From NCBI GenBank assembly GCA_963698565.1, contig CAVORH010000010.1, positions 21,966-85,965 on the forward strand: 64,000 nt of DNA. The letters run 5' to 3'. The notes beneath the pieces were generated by a model that was not told the DNA's origin, did no database searches, and saw only the letters and a list, made by a program, of their open reading frames with translations. Shown one piece after another: positions 16,902 to 25,107 of this stretch. Source of the stretch: Sva-07 sp963698565. Its GTDB lineage: Bacteria; Actinomycetota; Acidimicrobiia; Acidimicrobiales; Ilumatobacteraceae. A program made the position numbers and the translations under genes. The number at the start of each line of letters is the position of its first letter. Positions within the stretch are counted from its first letter, which is position 1.

Positions 16902-19070
16902 ATGGCTGGTTCGAGCGCGGCGGTCGCCGCCACCAAGGTCACGGCACCGCCGCCGCCGACCCGGTACCTGCGCCGCGCCCGGCTGATCGAACGGCTCGAC
17001 GAATCGATCGCTGCGGGGCGAGGTGTCGTCCTGGTCAGCGCCCCGGCCGGCGCCGGCAAGTCGACGCTGGTCAACGGATGGCTCGACGGGCGCGCTGGTC
17101 AGGTCGGCTGGTTGCAGATCGACGAGGGCGACGACGACCCGTCTCAGTTCTGGGCGGGTGTGGCGGCGGCGCTCCGTGACGCGGTCCCGTCGCTCGGCGC
17201 TGCCGTCGGGACGGCGTTCGGTGATGGTGTCGACGCCGTCGTCGACGCCGTGGTCAACGAGATCGGTCACGCCGGCCACGAGGTCGTGCTGGTCATCGAC
17301 GACTATCACCTCGTCTCGAATCCCGACGTGCACCGCAGCGTCGAACGGCTCATCACGCTGCGTCCGTCGAACCTGGTCGTCGTCGTGTCGACACGGATCG
17401 ATCCTCCGTTCCGCCTCGGACGACTCCGGGTGCGCGGCCAGCTCACCGAGATCCGAGCCACCGACCTCAGGTTCGATCTCCACGAGGCGAATTGGCTGCT
17501 CGACGCCGACGCCGTCGGCCTCGATGCCGAGGCGGTCGAACGACTGGTGGAGCGAACCGAGGGCTGGGCAGCCGGTCTGGTCCTCGCATCACTGTCGATG
17601 CGCGACGGCGGCGACACCGGCGAGTTCGTCTCCACGTTCCACGGTGACGACCACTTGGTCGCCGACTACCTCAGCGAGGAGTTCCTCGAGTCGATCGGGC
17701 CGGACGAGCGCCGGCGTCTGCTCGACGTCTCCGTGCTGGAGCGGATGTCGGGTCCCCTCATCGACGAGGTGTGCGGCACCAGCGACGGTGCGACGTGGCT
17801 CGACGCGCTCGCCGCGTCGAACCAGCTGGTCATCACGCTCGACCGCACCGGCACGTGGTTCCGCTTCCACCATCTGCTGCGCGACCTGCTGCGCAACGAA
17901 CTCGAACGCTCGACACCGGCGCGGTTCGCCGAACTCAACGCAGCGGCCGGGCGATGGCACCTCGCGTCCGGGGACCTGATGGCGGCGGTCGAGCACCTGC
18001 TCCAGGCGGGCTGCCGGGTCGAGGCGGCCGACGTCGTCGCCGACAACGCGACCAAGCTGCTGAACGTCGGCCGCGTCTACACCGTCACCCGCTACATCGA
18101 ACGGCTCGGCGATCTCGTCGACGAACACGAGGGACTGGCGATCGTGAACGGTTGGGTGTCGTTCGTGACCGGTCGCTTCGCCGAGGCCGAACGCTCGCTC
18201 GAGGTCGCTCGCCGTCTCGACGTCGACGGAGTCGACGCCGGTCTGATCCAGTCCCTCTCGGCGATGATCCATCTCGCCGAGGGTGACGTGGCCGCGGCCT
18301 TGGACATCGTCGACGGCGACGTGCCGACGACGGAGCCGACGAACCCGATGGTGCTCGGTGGCGTCAGGGTGATGGGCGGACGTTTCGACGAGGCGCGGCC
18401 GTACCTCGCCCGGGCCAACGAGATGGCGGCGAGCCGACCCGACCACTTCGTCGCCGCCGTCACCCCGGTGTACGAGGCGGTCGCCGAACTCGAGTCCGGA
18501 CGGCCCGAGGTGGCGCGTGCGTTGGCGCTTCGATCGGTCAGCGAGGCCGACGAGCACCGCATCGGTGAGGCGGCGCAGCTCGCCCTGGCCCACAGCGTGC
18601 TCGCGCGGACCGCCGACGAGCCCGACACGGCCGTCGACGCGGCACTGCGCGGCGTGCAGCTGGCGCGACGGTCGCCGGAGAACGTCATGCTCTCCTACGC
18701 ACTCGCGAGTGCGGCCGACGTGGCGTTCGAAAACGACCACGGCGACGCCGATCGGCTGCTTGCCGAGGCGCGCGGAATTGTCGACCGCTGTGCCGACCCC
18801 GGCATCGCTGGTCGGTACCTGGCGCGGGTCGAGGCCCGCCACGGTCGTGCCGGGCGCCCGTCGACGGACGCGCTGGTCGAGGACCTGACCGAACGCGAGC
18901 TGTCGGTACTGCGCTATCTGCCGTCGAAGCTGTCGCAACGCGAGATCGCCGGCGAGCTGTACGTGTCGCTCAACACGGTCAAGACGCACTGCAAGGCGAT
19001 CTACCGCAAGCTGGGTGTCGAGGGCCGCCACGCCGCGGTGCAGTCCGCCCGCGATCACGGCCTGCTCTGA
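16902..19070 (+). CDS. MalT/LAL-type LuxR-family transcriptional regulator with ATPase domain
   Basis: A 722-residue regulator of the large ATP-binding LuxR (MalT-like) class. Walker A SAPAGAGKST is near residue 46 and Walker B VVLVIDDYH near 127 of an STAND ATPase; the middle 300 residues are helical TPR-like repeats; the last 65 residues are a LuxR helix-turn-helix (LTERELSVLRYLPSKLSQREIAGELYVS split over the scaffold and recognition helices). Start ATG 16902 chosen because the domain begins at VTAPPPPTRYLRRARL. It is divergent from the three-gene membrane operon and probably activates it on binding ATP and an unknown inducer. Confidence 0.9.
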   Translation: MAGSSAAVAATKVTAPPPPTRYLRRARLIERLDESIAAGRGVVLVSAPAGAGKSTLVNGWLDGRAGQVGWLQIDEGDDDPSQFWAGVAAALRDAVPSLGAAVGTAFGDGVDAVVDAVVNEIGHAGHEVVLVIDDYHLVSNPDVHRSVERLITLRPSNLVVVVSTRIDPPFRLGRLRVRGQLTEIRATDLRFDLHEANWLLDADAVGLDAEAVERLVERTEGWAAGLVLASLSMRDGGDTGEFVSTFHGDDHLVADYLSEEFLESIGPDERRRLLDVSVLERMSGPLIDEVCGTSDGATWLDALAASNQLVITLDRTGTWFRFHHLLRDLLRNELERSTPARFAELNAAAGRWHLASGDLMAAVEHLLQAGCRVEAADVVADNATKLLNVGRVYTVTRYIERLGDLVDEHEGLAIVNGWVSFVTGRFAEAERSLEVARRLDVDGVDAGLIQSLSAMIHLAEGDVAAALDIVDGDVPTTEPTNPMVLGGVRVMGGRFDEARPYLARANEMAASRPDHFVAAVTPVYEAVAELESGRPEVARALALRSVSEADEHRIGEAAQLALAHSVLARTADEPDTAVDAALRGVQLARRSPENVMLSYALASAADVAFENDHGDADRLLAEARGIVDRCADPGIAGRYLARVEARHGRAGRPSTDALVEDLTERELSVLRYLPSKLSQREIAGELYVSLNTVKTHCKAIYRKLGVEGRHAAVQSARDHGLL

Positions 19071-19287
19071 TCATTGGGTGCTGCCCGGCGCGAGGCTGGT
19101 GCTGTGGCGGCGGCCGTCGTCCGCCGGGGAGCCGGCCTCGTAGGTCACCCAGCTCGTCGGCTGGACCCGGCCACCTGGACCATCGCCCGGCGTCCTCCCG
19201 CGTCCTGCGGAGGCGCTCATGTCGACCTGCGGTCGGTCACTCGCCGTGGTGAACGCTGACCGTGGCGCGGTCCGCGAGACTGGTGTC

Positions 19288-19782
19288 GTGCTCGTCGTTC
19301 GTGGGACGAAGAAGGTGCTCGACCGGATCGGCGGGGTCACCGCGTCCGACTCGGATCGTTCGACGACGCGTCTCGGAGACTGGTACGTGAACGTGTTGTT
19401 CTGGAAGCCGCAGGTCGCCTTGTTCGTCAACGAGGTGACGCTGCTTCCGGTGGTGATGCCCTTCGCGCCAGCGAGCACACTCCTTGCTCGGTTCCCAGCA
19501 ATCCTGCACACCCACCTCCAGGCGCACGGGGTGGGCCGCGACTTCGTCGAGGTGGAGTTCGCCGAGATGAACGAGGTCCGCACGGCCAAGACGGCAAGTC
19601 GAAGCGTCCTCGGTGTGATGAACGAGTTCAAGTTTCTCGCCGAAGTCGAGACCCGGTTCGTCGACGAGCACGATCTGTTGTCGCTGTCGTTGCGATTGGC
19701 CGAAACGCCCTGTGGCCCGCTCTACAAGCGCCACATCAGCCCCGACCGCGAGCTTGCTGCCCTCGTTGGATCCCACCGGTGA
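19288..19782 (+). CDS. DUF6933 family protein
   Basis: A 164-residue protein. Start GTG 19288 (LVVRGTKKVLDRIGG) matches the usual beginning of this family; the frame runs further upstream without meaning. Family hallmarks are TTRLGDWYVNVLFWKPQ, ALFVNEVTLLPVVMP, KTASRSVLGVMNEF and LSLRLAETPCGPL. Function unknown. A damaged duplicate lies at 14095-14272, 5 kb away. It is followed after 59 bases by a Fic gene in the same direction. Confidence 0.8.
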   Translation: MLVVRGTKKVLDRIGGVTASDSDRSTTRLGDWYVNVLFWKPQVALFVNEVTLLPVVMPFAPASTLLARFPAILHTHLQAHGVGRDFVEVEFAEMNEVRTAKTASRSVLGVMNEFKFLAEVETRFVDEHDLLSLSLRLAETPCGPLYKRHISPDRELAALVGSHR

Positions 19783-19789
19783 GATCCTC

Positions 19790-19824
19790 CCTTGTTCAGA
19801 CTTTCCCAGAAACTCTGAACAAGG
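19790..19824. promoter_or_regulatory. inverted repeat in front of the Fic gene
   Basis: CCTTGTTCAGA (19790-19800) and TCTGAACAAGG (19814-19824), perfect 11-base arms 13 bases apart. The right arm ends in the AAGGAAGGG that would serve as the ribosome site of the Fic gene, so a bound protein or an mRNA hairpin could shut off its translation or transcription. No T-run follows, which argues against a plain terminator. The AT-rich arms stand out from the GC-rich surroundings. Confidence 0.6.
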
Positions 19825-19841
19825 AAGGGTAGTCTTCCGTC

Positions 19842-21092
19842 ATGGAACAACCGCGTCGACCGGGAGCGGCTCGCGAGGGCGACTCAGGGGGCGGGGGTGA
19901 TCATGGTCCTGCCACGTCGACCGGCTGGCCGGCGGTCGAGTACGAGGAGCATGCGTGGGCCAGCACGCTCGACATACCCCGCCGATGGCAGTCGACCTTC
20001 TCGGGTCCGTACCACGCTGCGGTCGTCCCCGAGATCTGTCGGCTGGATCCCGTTCTGTCGGCAGCGACCGCGGCGCTTGCCGATGAGGCCACCGCCGAGC
20101 TCGCTCGCTTCGATGCCGAGATGGGGTCCGAGATCGCCCCGTTCGGGACGATCCTGCTGCGGTCGGAAGCCGCGGCGTCGTCGCGCATCGAGAACCTGAC
20201 CGCGTCGGCGAAGGCGGTCGCACTCGCAGAACTCGGGGACACCTCACGGCACAATGCCACCGAGATCGTCGCCAACACGACGGCGATGACCGCCGCGATC
20301 GCGCTCGCCGATCGGCTTGACGCGCCGGCGATCCTGGCCATGCACGCCGCGCTGCTCGAACACCACGATCCGAAGATCGCCGGCACGTGGCGCAGCGCGC
20401 AGGTCTGGGTCGGGTCGAGCAGCTACGGTCCCCACACCGCAAGCTTCGTCCCGCCTCACCACACGCGGGTCGCGCCGGCGATCGACGACCTGGTCTGCTT
20501 CATGCACCGTGACGACGTGCCGGTGCTGTCGCAGGCCGCGATCGCTCACGCCCAGTTCGAGACGATCCATCCGTTTCCCGATGGCAACGGTCGAACGGGG
20601 CGGGCGATCGTGCACTGCTTGCTGCGAGGAAAGCGACTCACCCGTCAGGTGACCGTGCCGGTCTCCGCCGGGCTGCTCGCCGACACCGACCGGTACTTCG
20701 ATGCGCTCACGGCGTACCGGGCCGGGGAAATCCAGCCGATCGTCGAACGTTTCGCAGAGGCAAGCTTCGACAGCGTCGTCAACGGGCGCCAGCTCGTCAA
20801 CGATCTGCGCGCGATCCGTGCTGCGTGGAGCGAGGCGATCACGAGTCGACGCCAGGCGACCGTCTGGCGAGCGCTCGACGTCGTGTTCCAGCACCCGGTG
20901 CTCCACAACGCGCTCGTCCAGCGCGAGCTCGACGTTTCGGCGATGGGAGCCGACGCTGCGATCACCGAGCTCGTCGAGATCGGCGCGTTGCAGGAGATCA
21001 CCGGTGGCCGACGCAACCGAAGGTACGCAGCGACCCAAGTACTCGCTGCGCTCGACGCCTTCGCGGAACGAGCCGGCCGTCGGTCCCCTTGA
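19842..21092 (+). CDS. Fic-domain AMP-transferase, class II, with C-terminal winged-helix-like region
   Basis: A 416-residue Fic protein. The catalytic loop HPFPDGNGRTGR is complete, with His at residue 243. An N-terminal inhibitory motif SSRIEN (Glu at 117) precedes the core, so it is autoinhibited class II. The flap and GTWRSAQVWVGS segments match the Fic/DOC DUF4172-type family. The last 90 residues look like a winged helix (VRQRELDVSAMGADAAI-type pattern), as in Fic proteins that read DNA or bind their own promoter. It would transfer AMP from ATP to Ser/Thr/Tyr of an unknown target. Start ATG 19842 follows AAGGAAGGG after 12 bases. Confidence 0.9.
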   Translation: MEQPRRPGAAREGDSGGGGDHGPATSTGWPAVEYEEHAWASTLDIPRRWQSTFSGPYHAAVVPEICRLDPVLSAATAALADEATAELARFDAEMGSEIAPFGTILLRSEAAASSRIENLTASAKAVALAELGDTSRHNATEIVANTTAMTAAIALADRLDAPAILAMHAALLEHHDPKIAGTWRSAQVWVGSSSYGPHTASFVPPHHTRVAPAIDDLVCFMHRDDVPVLSQAAIAHAQFETIHPFPDGNGRTGRAIVHCLLRGKRLTRQVTVPVSAGLLADTDRYFDALTAYRAGEIQPIVERFAEASFDSVVNGRQLVNDLRAIRAAWSEAITSRRQATVWRALDVVFQHPVLHNALVQRELDVSAMGADAAITELVEIGALQEITGGRRNRRYAATQVLAALDAFAERAGRRSP

Positions 21093-21398
21093 GCCGATAC
21101 GACCGAGGTCCGGTCAGGATGCGGTGGACCTTCGGAAGGGGGTGAGCCGGGTCGACTGCAGGATTCGTTGGCGAAAGCCGCTTCGTCGTCGTCACGCTGC
21201 AAGAAATCCCGGCGAGAGTCGGTCTCGACAACTCTCGGAGTTGCCAACCCTTGCACGTCGACCGAGCGCCCAACAGCGCGGCGTTCGCTACGTCGAGCGC
21301 GTGATCGCCACCGTCCACGGGTCCGGCCGATCCGGAACCAAACGATCCGGACCCTGATGCAGGTCCGGACCGTCCTCGATGTCTCGCGGCATCAATGT
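21093..21398. other. non-coding stretch after the Fic gene
   Basis: No gene can be supported. At 21379-21394 lies a GATGTC-tcgc-GGCATC near-palindrome similar to the terminal repeat of the insertion sequence downstream, possibly a relic of another copy. Confidence 0.4.
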
Positions 21399-21417
21399 GT
21401 GGAGCTGGGGTGTGTGG
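21399..21417. repeat. copy A of the ssrA-end-like repeat
   Basis: GTGGAGCTGGGG followed by TGTGTGG. The first part equals the last bases of the tmRNA gene (seen from the plus strand) and the whole 19-mer recurs, with one extra G, at 22021-22040. A degenerate insertion-sequence end lies just to its left. Confidence 0.55.
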
Positions 21418-21564
21418 GGGAGTAGTGGAAAGCGCATCAGGCCTGGTCAGGAAGACTCGACGAAGGTGTTGGCGTGGTAGGTCCCACCGGCCTGCCGGAG
21501 CTGTGTTCACGCAGGCGGACTCTCACCGGTGTTGCGGCTCTGCCAGCCTCGCGGTGGAGGCTGG

Positions 21565-21876
21565 TCAGATTGCTTGTCCGCCCTCACCGCGGGACGCGAT
21601 GTAGGGCTTCCCTGGGTCAGGCTCGCGGTATGGAGCCCGTTCCGACCATGCTCTGGTGATGTCGTCGTTGGCGGACAGTGCCCGTAGTTGGGCGGCCAGG
21701 GTGTTGCGTTCGTGGGCCAGGGTGGCGCGCTGAGCAATCTCGTCTCGGGGGAGTGCTGAGAGTTCGTCGAGAATCGCCGCGATGCGTTGCCGAATCTGCG
21801 CCTCAGGTTCGGGCGGGGAAGGCTGAGGGTCCGGGATCACCTCATCACAATGTGCGTTCGCGCAAGAGATTGTCAA
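21565..21876 (-). CDS. small coiled-coil protein, unknown
   Basis: A 103-residue frame with TTG start at 21876. It has an N-terminal CANAHC pair, a Pro-rich linker and a heptad-like helix (IRQRIAAILDELSALPRDE). No family recognised and the ribosome site is weak. It lies between copies A and B of the ssrA-end repeat, so it may be cargo of an inserted element. Confidence 0.45.
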   Translation of the reverse strand: MTISCANAHCDEVIPDPQPSPPEPEAQIRQRIAAILDELSALPRDEIAQRATLAHERNTLAAQLRALSANDDITRAWSERAPYREPDPGKPYIASRGEGGQAI

Positions 21877-22016
21877 TCATTCCGCTGACGTTGTGGACCC
21901 GCTGGCTCGTAGATGTCAGATGTCACTGCCGACGGTGCGGCCACCCGAGGCGGATGTGGCCCGTATCGACGCTCCCGATTTCTACGAGTCCAGGGCCTCG
22001 AATTCCACGAGAACCC

Positions 22017-22033
22017 CATCGTGGAGCTGGGGG
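22017..22033. repeat. copy B of the ssrA-end repeat (left flank of the insertion sequence)
   Basis: CATCGTGGAGCTGGGGG, identical to 23361-23377, which is the true 3' end of the tmRNA gene plus its flank. The two copies bracket the insertion sequence as a 17-base direct repeat, though on this side 25 extra bases lie between repeat and element end. Confidence 0.7.
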
Positions 22034-22058
22034 TGTGTGGTTCGAGGACATCCCGGAC

Positions 22059-22081
22059 TGATGTCTCGGGACATCCCGGAC
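22059..22081. repeat. left terminal inverted repeat of the insertion sequence
   Basis: The 23-base end is itself almost palindromic (GATGTC-TCGG-GACATC) and is the exact reverse complement of 23338-23360. Confidence 0.85.
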
Positions 22082-22124
22082 AGGTATGTCGCATTGATGG
22101 AGGCCGGTTCGCTCATGTGGGCGC

Positions 22125-23327
22125 GTGTCCAAAGCCAGGTTGGTGATCACTGCTGTCGTCGTGGAGAAACGTCCGGTCCGGGAGGTGGCGGTCGACTACG
22201 GGGTGTCGCGTTCGTGGATTCATGAACTCGTCGCCCGCTACCGCGACGAGGGCGACGCTGCGTTCGAACCACGATCGCGGCGGCCGCATGCCTCACCGAA
22301 CGCGACGTCCGTCGAGGTCGTCGAGCTGATCTTGCGACTCCGCGACGACCTGACCCTGGCCGGCCTCGACGCTGGGCCCGCCACGATCCGTTGGCATCTC
22401 CACCACCACCACGGCGTATCCGTCGCAACCTCCACGATCCACCGACACCTGCGCGCCGCCGGTCGAGTCAGCGACCAACCCCAGAAACGACCCCGCTCGT
22501 CCTACATCCGCTTCCAAGCCGAACAACCCAACGAAACCTGGCAATCCGACTTCACCCACCACCGCCTCGCCGACGGCACCGACACCGAGATCCTCACCTG
22601 GCTCGATGACCACTCCCGCTACGCCCTGTCGGTCACCGCCCACCGGCGCGTCACCGGCGCGATCGTCGTCGACACGTTCACCCGCTGCTGCAACACCTAC
22701 GGCACACCAGCATCCACGTTGACCGACAACGGGATGGTCTTCACGACCCGCCTCTCAGGCGGTCGAGGCGGCCGCAACGGACTCGAGACCCTGCTCGACA
22801 CCCTCGGCGTCCGTCAGAAGAACTCCCGACCCAACCATCCCACCACCTGCGGCAAAGTCGAGCGCTTCCAACAAACCCTCAAGAAGCACCTCCGCACCAA
22901 ACCCCCGGCTGCGACCATCGCCGAGCTCCAACACCAGATCGACAACTTTGCCACCACCTACAACCACCACCGACCCCACCACTCCCTCGACGACACCACC
23001 CCCGCCGTCACCTATCAGGCACGACCCAAAGCCACACCCACCAGCACACACCACCCCCACCTCCGAGTCCGCCACGACCGCATCCGCGACGGACGCGTCA
23101 GCCTCCGCCACAACGGCCACATGCACCACATCGGACTCGGCCGAACCCTCGACGGAACCCGCGTCATCCTCCTCATCGACGACCTCGACATCCGAGTCAT
23201 CCACCGCTACACCGGCGAGATCATCCGCCAGCTCACCATCGACCCCGACCGCCGCTACCACGGCACCGGACGACCACCAGGCGGACCCAAAGGCCCCCGA
23301 AAACCACAACGACCGAACCCCACATGA
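22125..23327 (+). CDS. IS481-family DDE transposase
   Basis: A 400-residue transposase. N-terminal helix-turn-helix (REVAVDYGVSRSWIHELVARY), then an RNase H-fold core: Asp near 142 in ETWQSDFTHH, Asp near 201 in STLTDNGMVF and Glu near 246 in CGKVERFQQTLKKHL make the DDE triad. NHHRPHHSL follows as in IS481/IS3 relatives. GTG start at 22125. Full length with no lesion, so the element may still be active. Confidence 0.9.
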   Translation: MSKARLVITAVVVEKRPVREVAVDYGVSRSWIHELVARYRDEGDAAFEPRSRRPHASPNATSVEVVELILRLRDDLTLAGLDAGPATIRWHLHHHHGVSVATSTIHRHLRAAGRVSDQPQKRPRSSYIRFQAEQPNETWQSDFTHHRLADGTDTEILTWLDDHSRYALSVTAHRRVTGAIVVDTFTRCCNTYGTPASTLTDNGMVFTTRLSGGRGGRNGLETLLDTLGVRQKNSRPNHPTTCGKVERFQQTLKKHLRTKPPAATIAELQHQIDNFATTYNHHRPHHSLDDTTPAVTYQARPKATPTSTHHPHLRVRHDRIRDGRVSLRHNGHMHHIGLGRTLDGTRVILLIDDLDIRVIHRYTGEIIRQLTIDPDRRYHGTGRPPGGPKGPRKPQRPNPT

Positions 23328-23337
23328 GGGTTCGGCC

Positions 23338-23360
23338 GTCCGGGATGTCCCGAGACATCA
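23338..23360. repeat. right terminal inverted repeat of the insertion sequence
   Basis: Exact reverse complement of 22059-22081. The next base begins the 17-base ssrA-end repeat. Confidence 0.85.
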
Positions 23361-23377
23361 CATCGTGGAGCTGGGGG
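23361..23377. repeat. copy C of the ssrA-end repeat (in the tmRNA gene)
   Basis: The original copy: bases 23366-23377 encode the 3' acceptor strand and part of the T-arm of tmRNA, on the minus strand. Identical 17-mer at 22017-22033. Confidence 0.7.
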
Positions 23378-23750
23378 GAATCGAACCCCCGTCCATCAGC
23401 CGGTGAACGAACTTGCTACGACCATTCCCGACATTGCCACTGACGCTGTGACACCGACGGGTCGGCTGTCCGCTCGAGGCGGACCACGCTCAGTCTTTCC
23501 TGAAAGTCAGCAGTCTTTCCCGCTGGCAGCAGTCTTTCCTGCCGTCATCCCTCACTTCTGTTGCCGGGCTGTGATGGATTGGCCCCGTGCGACATTTCTG
23601 CTCACGATGACTCTTCGCTCACTTGATGTGAATCAGGCGGCGAGAGCGAACTGCTCATCGGCAATTCTTTTGGTTCCCCCGTTTAGCGAGTCTGAGGAAC
23701 TCGGGTCGCAAACTCGAACAGCGTTACTGACGTCGAAACCAGTCAGCCCC
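23366..23750 (-). ncRNA. ssrA: transfer-messenger RNA (tmRNA)
   Basis: Rescues stalled ribosomes with SmpB (gene 1.4 kb away). On the minus strand the RNA starts GGGGCTGACTGGTTTCGAC and ends with the T-arm GGGGG-TTCGATT-CCCCC and CAGCTCC-A; the 7-base acceptor stem GGGGCTG/CAGCTCC pairs fully with one G-U. The tag frame ends ADEQFALAA-stop (23633-23662), preceded by KRI, close to the known Streptomyces tag ending. Three similar hairpin repeats with GGAAAGACTG (near 23490-23545) fit the pseudoknots. CCA is not encoded (CGA follows). Oddity: the natural resume codon GCT (23685-23687) is one base out of frame with this tag. Confidence 0.9.
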
Positions 23751-23758
23751 GTGATCGA

Positions 23759-23764
23759 TATGTA
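23759..23764 (-). promoter_or_regulatory. possible -10 box of ssrA
   Basis: TACATA on the minus strand, 8 bases before the first base of the mature tmRNA. No good -35 box is visible at the right distance. Confidence 0.35.
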
Positions 23765-23848
23765 GGTGTCGCGACCGGATGCTGCCCGATCGTGACCACC
23801 TCACCCTAGCGGCGCCGCATGTCGGCAACTCTGTGAGACCCCCTGGTC

Positions 23849-25096
23849 ATGATGGACGGCATGAAGGACTCGGGGGTGATCGACCGGCTGCGGCAGGTGG
23901 CGGCGGTGCGCTCCGATCTCGCTGCAACCTCGATCGAGCAGCTCGAGTCGGCGCTCGCCGAACTGCGCGGCGTGCGATCCTGGGTCGACGCATCGGAGGC
24001 GGCGCTGGCGTCGGAGATCGCTCGGCGGAGTTCCTTCCCCGAATCGACGATCAGCAGTGCCTCGCGAGGTTCGCTTGCCGAAGCAGCGAAGACGATCGAC
24101 CGTGCGCGCACTCTCGATGCTGCGCCGGGCTTCGCCGGCGCGCTCGACCGAGGGACCGTCACCGCAGGTCATGTCGATCAACTCACGCGGGCCGGCGTGT
24201 CGCTGAACGAATTGCAGCGCGACGAGCTGCTCGACCGATGCGAAGCACTGCTTCCCGTCGCCGAGGCGGCGACCGTCGAGCAGTGGGGACGGCGGGTTCG
24301 CGACGAGGCCCGGCGGCTCGCGGCCGAGACCGAGATGGATCGCCTGGAGCGTCAACGCAGAGCGACGTCGCTGCGTTCATGGGTGGACAGCGAGGGAATG
24401 TGGAACTTCCGAGGGAAGTTCGATCCGGTCACCGGGGTGAAGATCGCCGCCCGTCTCGACTCGGCCGTCGAAACCCTTTTCGCCGAGCAGGCGCCCACGA
24501 CCTGCCCGTCCGACCCTGTCGAGAAGCAGCACCATCTTCGAGCGCTTGCGTTCAGCAGGCTCCTCGACGAGTCCGGTGTCTCACACAAGCCCGGTCGCTC
24601 GGAGTTCGTGGCCGTGATCGACGTCGATGGCGCAGTGGCGAGCGATGGCGCCGGATCTCCGGTGCCGAGCGTCGACTGGCCGATTCCGGTCGAGGTTCCG
24701 TGGCGGGTGCTCGCCGACCTGGCCGGTGATGCCGATGTGCACGCCGTCGTCGTCCGCAACGGCGTGGTGCTGTACGCCCCCGGGGCACTCGAGCTCGGCC
24801 GCACCACGCGGGTGGCCAACCGGGCTCAGCGACGAGCGTTGCGAGGGTTGTACGCCACGTGTTCGATCCCCGGCTGCGCCACCCGCTACGACCGCTGCCA
24901 ACTCCACCACGTGCGCTGGTGGCGCCACGGCGGCCGCACCGATCTGGACAATCTGCTCCCGCTGTGCTCTCACCACCACCACAAGGTCCACGACGATGGA
25001 TGGCAGCTGTCGCTCGGCCCCAACCGTGAGCTCACCATCCGGTTTCCCGACGGACGGGTGATGACGACCGGTCCGCCGAACCGTCGCGCCGCCTGA
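23849..25096 (+). CDS. DUF222/HNH endonuclease domain protein
   Basis: A 415-residue protein of the actinobacterial DUF222-HNH (13E12-like) type. The helical DUF222 part covers roughly residues 20-300. At the end CSIPGCATRYDRCQLHHVRWW and LDNLLPLCSHHHHKVHDDGW form an HNH nuclease with zinc Cys pairs and the catalytic His. Such genes are multicopy and associated with mobile DNA in actinobacteria. An ATG at 23861 is a possible later start. It sits beside the ssrA insertion site. Confidence 0.85.
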   Translation: MMDGMKDSGVIDRLRQVAAVRSDLAATSIEQLESALAELRGVRSWVDASEAALASEIARRSSFPESTISSASRGSLAEAAKTIDRARTLDAAPGFAGALDRGTVTAGHVDQLTRAGVSLNELQRDELLDRCEALLPVAEAATVEQWGRRVRDEARRLAAETEMDRLERQRRATSLRSWVDSEGMWNFRGKFDPVTGVKIAARLDSAVETLFAEQAPTTCPSDPVEKQHHLRALAFSRLLDESGVSHKPGRSEFVAVIDVDGAVASDGAGSPVPSVDWPIPVEVPWRVLADLAGDADVHAVVVRNGVVLYAPGALELGRTTRVANRAQRRALRGLYATCSIPGCATRYDRCQLHHVRWWRHGGRTDLDNLLPLCSHHHHKVHDDGWQLSLGPNRELTIRFPDGRVMTTGPPNRRAA

Positions 25097-25107
25097 GGCG
25101 GCGGCAG

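Larger units (their letters stand above)
22059..23360 (+). mobile_element. IS481-family insertion sequence
   Basis: About 1.3 kb bounded by perfect 23-base terminal inverted repeats starting TGATGTCTCGGGACATC, with the TG...CA ends usual for this family, and containing one full-length DDE transposase. The right end abuts the 3' end of ssrA. A partial second copy of the inner repeat (GGACATCCCGGAC) sits outside the left end at 22046-22058. No clean short target duplication is visible; instead the longer 17-base repeat flanks it. Confidence 0.88.

Noticed and set aside
17589..19058. 489-residue minus-strand frame opposite the MalT-type regulator
   Set aside because: Composition and lack of motifs mark it as a shadow frame.
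21399..22033. Copies A and B of the ssrA-end repeat as extra tRNA or tmRNA genes
   Set aside because: Only the last dozen bases match; no T-arm or acceptor partner is present.
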